Below, piece after piece: positions 5,247 through 6,842 of a stretch of 6,842 nt of DNA. This stretch comes from Anaerolineae bacterium. Its GTDB lineage: Bacteria; Chloroflexota; Anaerolineae; Anaerolineales; Villigracilaceae. How positions within the stretch are numbered: the first letter of the stretch is position 1; the number at the start of each line of letters is the position of its first letter. The translations under genes and the position numbers were made by a program. The notes under the pieces were generated by a model. That model did no database searches and had not been told where the DNA came from. It saw only the letters and a list, made by a program, of their open reading frames with translations. The stretch lies in contig RFJH01000006.1 of NCBI GenBank assembly GCA_003694975.1, positions 1 to 6,842 of the forward strand, written 5' to 3'.

Positions 5247-6053
5247 TCACTCCTGACGGAGGAGCGTGTCCAGGGTTTTGAAATCTACGCGTGAGGTCAT
5301 ATCCAGTGAAAGCGGGGTGACCGATATGCAACGTTCCATGCGCAGGGCATAGATGTCCGTGCCTTCTTCGGCCCGCAAGGCATCGCGCGAACGCCGGTAG
5401 CCAACCGATGCGGGCTCATCCCAGGCAGTGCGTTTTGGTCGAAGCGGCTCGAAATAACGTCTCCTCGCCAGGCGGGTGAGTTTCCAGGGTGTTTGCGGAG
5501 TGGCGTTGGATGGTAAGTTGATGTTGAGCACGTCTACGTCTTCTGGAAATTCCTTTTCCAGAAGGCAACGCGCGAAGTAGGCTGTGAAATGCGCCGCAGT
5601 GGAGAAGTTCACCCGCGTAGAGTAAGAGAGGTGGTGTTGACGGGCTGTTTCCAGAGAAACGGCGAGGGCCGGGATCCCCAGGGCGGCGGCCTCCAGGGCC
5701 GCTCCTACCGTGCCGGAGATTGTCACGCCCATTGCCAGATTCTCGCCATAGTTGATGCCGGAGACCACCAGGTCGGGGCGACGAGGCATGATCTCCAGCA
5801 CGCCATACAGCACAGCCTGGGCCGGAGAGCCGCCGACGGCGTGTACCGTCCATTCCTGGCCACCGACTTGCACGATTTGCTTGCTGATCACGCCGTCTGA
5901 GGTGGATGGCAGGCTACGTCCCATGCCAGAGGATTGCTCACGCGGCGCGACGACGGTTACGAAGCCGAGAGAGGAGAGCGCCTCCGCGGCAGCCCAGAGA
6001 CCAGGGGATTGGATACCGTCATCGTTGGTGAGAAGAATTTGTCTTCTTCGCAT
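5247..6053 (-). CDS. surE: 5'/3'-nucleotidase SurE (survival protein)
   Basis: This metal-dependent phosphatase acts on nucleoside 5'- and 3'-monophosphates and is linked to stationary-phase survival and nucleotide recycling. It is 268 residues, within the usual 250-270. The N-terminal signature ILLTNDDG carries the metal-binding Asp11 and Asp12. VAPREQSSGMGRS supplies the conserved Ser (42). VSGINYGEN (98-105) supplies the conserved Asn (101). The segment TISGTVGAALEAAALGIPALAVS is typical of the family. The ATG at 6053 has GGGAG about 4 nt upstream; the longer frame to 6293 is discarded because it runs through tRNA-Arg. The gene begins about 13 nt after the tRNA-Arg terminator T-run, leaving no room for its own promoter there. 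The TGA stop lies in a 12-bp tandem duplication. Confidence 0.95.
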   Translation of the reverse strand: MRRRQILLTNDDGIQSPGLWAAAEALSSLGFVTVVAPREQSSGMGRSLPSTSDGVISKQIVQVGGQEWTVHAVGGSPAQAVLYGVLEIMPRRPDLVVSGINYGENLAMGVTISGTVGAALEAAALGIPALAVSLETARQHHLSYSTRVNFSTAAHFTAYFARCLLEKEFPEDVDVLNINLPSNATPQTPWKLTRLARRRYFEPLRPKRTAWDEPASVGYRRSRDALRAEEGTDIYALRMERCISVTPLSLDMTSRVDFKTLDTLLRQE

Positions 6054-6066
6054 ATGTCTCCCTGAA

Positions 6067-6093
6067 TAAAGAAAGAAGCGGGGAACACCCGCT
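6067..6093 (-). terminator. Terminator-like hairpin between tRNA-Arg and surE
   Basis: A 6-bp stem pairs AGCGGG with CCCGCT (6093-6088 with 6082-6077) around a 5-nt loop, followed on minus by a T-rich tract TCTTTCTTT. It starts about 13 nt after the encoded CCA. The interrupted T-run suggests partial rather than complete termination. Confidence 0.7.
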
Positions 6094-6106
6094 CCTGGCG
6101 TTGCTG

Positions 6107-6182
6107 TGGCGCCCCCTGCGTGATTCGAACACGCGGCCTTTTGGTCCGCAACCAAACGCTCTATCCACTGAGCTAAGGGGGC
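6107..6182 (-). tRNA. tRNA-Arg (anticodon GCG), CCA encoded
   Basis: A 76-nt gene including CCA. The acceptor stem pairs GCCCCCT with AGGGGGC, the discriminator is G, and CCA follows (6109-6107). The anticodon stem is TTTGG/CCAAA with the 7-nt loop TTGCGGA, placing GCG at 34-36 (codons CGC and CGU). The T arm is GCGTG-TTCGAAT-CACGC. The D loop contains A after GG, consistent with the A20 identity element used by many ArgRS enzymes, along with C35 and G36. Most bacteria instead use anticodon ACG (modified to inosine) for these codons, so GCG is unusual. Alone among the three tRNAs here, it has a templated CCA. Confidence 0.95.
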
Positions 6183-6195
6183 ACTGGCGATTGTG

Positions 6196-6224
6196 ATTCT
6201 AATGCAGAAAGAAAAGACGGTCAA
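6196..6224 (-). promoter_or_regulatory. Promoter of tRNA-Arg (and perhaps surE)
   Basis: TTGACC (6224-6219) and TAGAAT (6201-6196) are 17 nt apart, identical in both hexamers and spacing to the tRNA-Glu promoter. The predicted start is near 6189, giving a leader of about 7 nt. It is the only promoter I can see upstream of surE. Confidence 0.85.
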
Positions 6225-6322
6225 GCCTTCCTGGAAAGAGTGAGGACGCCTTGAAATGAGGTTCTGCATAGAGTTTTGGAAGACAGAAGACACTTTCCCC
6301 TACACAGCGCGAAAAATTTGAG

Positions 6323-6328
6323 TATAAT
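6323..6328 (+). promoter_or_regulatory. -10 element upstream of the solute-binding lipoprotein
   Basis: A perfect TATAAT sits in an AT-rich pocket. The -35 is weak (CCTACA at 6299-6304 with 18-nt spacing is the best match). Transcription would begin near 6335, giving a leader of about 116 nt before the lipoprotein ATG at 6451. Confidence 0.6.
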
Positions 6329-6334
6329 TTTGGC

Positions 6335-6469
6335 ATGTCAGGAGTCACGCCGAAAGGAGGTGGTGTGCACGGAGGAGAAGATTATATTGTCAGTGAACGC
6401 CGACAGTGTATCCATCGTTTTGAAATCCCGATAAACGGAGGAGAAAGATTATGTACCGCAAGCGCGTAA
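6335..6469 (+). CDS. Possible leaderless 44-codon ORF overlapping the lipoprotein start
   Basis: An ATG at 6335 coincides with the predicted transcription start, 6 nt after the TATAAT, as in leaderless bacterial mRNAs. The frame gives 44 residues (start MSGVTPKGGGVHGGEDYIVS) and ends at TAA 6467-6469, 16 nt inside the lipoprotein gene. An in-frame GTG at 6365 has a near-perfect Shine-Dalgarno AAAGGAGG 4 nt upstream, so an internal start giving 34 residues is also possible. No family is recognised, and part of the peptide simply reflects the repeated GGAGGAG. It may be a regulatory upstream ORF or chance. Confidence 0.25.
   Translation: MSGVTPKGGGVHGGEDYIVSERRQCIHRFEIPINGGERLCTASA
6369..6453 (+). 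repeat. Duplicated ribosome-binding region in the lipoprotein leader
   Basis: ACGGAGGAGAAGATTAT (6369-6385) and ACGGAGGAGAAAGATTATG (6435-6453) are near-identical copies 66 nt apart. The second is the working translation start of the lipoprotein. The first lacks the ATG and is followed by ATATTG; a TTG at 6387 opens a 15-codon frame whose TAA (6432-6434) touches the second copy. Confidence 0.7.
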
Positions 6470-6842
6470 TGCTGTTCCTGGGTCTGCTGGTCGTTGCCAG
6501 CATGGTCCTGGCGGCGTGCAAGCCGACACCGACTCCGACTGAGGCTCCGCCCGCGGAAGAGACTGCGCCGCCGGAGGTAGCCCCTACCGAGGCGCCTACC
6601 GAAGCGCCCGCTGCGCCGTCGCACACCGGCGCCTGGGTGGATGATGTGACTTTCATTGCCGAGACCGATAGCCAGGCTGCCGTGCGCCGTGTTCAGGAGG
6701 GGTTGGTCGACGTTTACGCCTTCACGAATGATGACGCGGAACTCTATCAGTCGGTCAAGGAAGACCCCAACACGAAGGTGGTGGAGTTCTTCGGCGTCTA
6801 CAACGAGTTGACCATCAACCCCTATGGCGTCGAGGATGAGAA
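6451..6842 (+). CDS. Solute-binding lipoprotein of ABC transporter (family 5-like), N-terminal part
   Basis: The first 130 codons of a gene that leaves the window. Residues 1-23 are a lipoprotein signal: basic MYRKR, a hydrophobic core, then lipobox LAAC with Cys23 as the lipidated residue. Residues 24-59 are a flexible Pro/Thr/Glu/Ala linker with TEAP repeats. From residue 60 the sequence GAWVDDVTFIAETDSQAAV...VQEGLVDVYAF...YNELTINP resembles family 5 extracellular solute-binding proteins (peptide/nickel type), which deliver substrate to an ABC permease outside the membrane. The resemblance is to the segment that lies mid-protein in classical members, so the N-terminal lobe seems short or missing. 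The start has GGAGGAG 7 nt upstream. Permease and ATPase genes may follow to the right. The family call is from motif memory, not a search. Confidence 0.75.
   Translation, partial: MYRKRVMLFLGLLVVASMVLAACKPTPTPTEAPPAEETAPPEVAPTEAPTEAPAAPSHTGAWVDDVTFIAETDSQAAVRRVQEGLVDVYAFTNDDAELYQSVKEDPNTKVVEFFGVYNELTINPYGVEDE

Noticed and set aside
5247..6293. Longer surE frame starting at 6293
   Set aside because: The extra 80 codons are the tRNA-Arg gene, its promoter and terminator read as protein. The SurE family start is at 6053.

Overview
The window is GC-rich bacterial chromosome, with a gene set that is mostly housekeeping. Sigma70-type promoters (TTGAC-N17-TAnAAT) and intrinsic terminators are unusually easy to read. 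A valine T-box, a degenerate 7-bp repeat and a lipoprotein with a Pro/Thr/Glu linker suggest a Gram-positive-type or Chloroflexota lineage (Anaerolineae-like). That placement is inference, not proof.

Layout. Minus strand, right to left: a sigma70 promoter at 4292-4320 drives a T-box leader (about 4015-4285). The leader's specifier triplet reads GTC (valine) and its acceptor-binding bulge is UGGU. It is followed by a two-gene operon: a 323-residue protein with a TPR-like N-terminus and an alpha/beta-hydrolase domain (3040-4011), then valS (310-3030). The valS Shine-Dalgarno overlaps the hydrolase stop codon. A strong terminator (269-302) follows valS. Beyond it lie two unrecognised short reading frames that run off the left edge.

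The centre (4459-4759) holds two convergent tRNA genes, tRNA-Glu(UUC) on plus and tRNA-Lys(UUU) on minus. Each has its own promoter and terminator. To their right is a monocistronic thioredoxin gene (4841-5164) with a hairpin terminator, facing surE (5247-6053, minus). Upstream of surE is tRNA-Arg with anticodon GCG (6107-6182, minus), with its own promoter and a terminator ending about 13 nt before the surE start codon. The right edge carries the first 130 codons of a lipoprotein resembling family 5 extracellular solute-binding proteins (6451 onward, plus). Its leader is complex, with a perfect TATAAT, a possible leaderless small ORF and a duplicated ribosome-binding region.

How it fits together. 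The left half is a valine-sensing unit: uncharged tRNA-Val should stabilise the antiterminator and allow transcription of the hydrolase and valyl-tRNA synthetase. The tRNA genes, valS and the T-box form a translation-related neighbourhood. Thioredoxin and SurE are general stress and maintenance functions. I see no phage, transposase, CRISPR or defence genes. The most unusual features are the hydrolase placed between the Val T-box and valS, the heptamer-repeat insertion inside valS, the tRNA-Arg(GCG), the surE gene directly behind a terminator, and the layered leader of the solute-binding protein.
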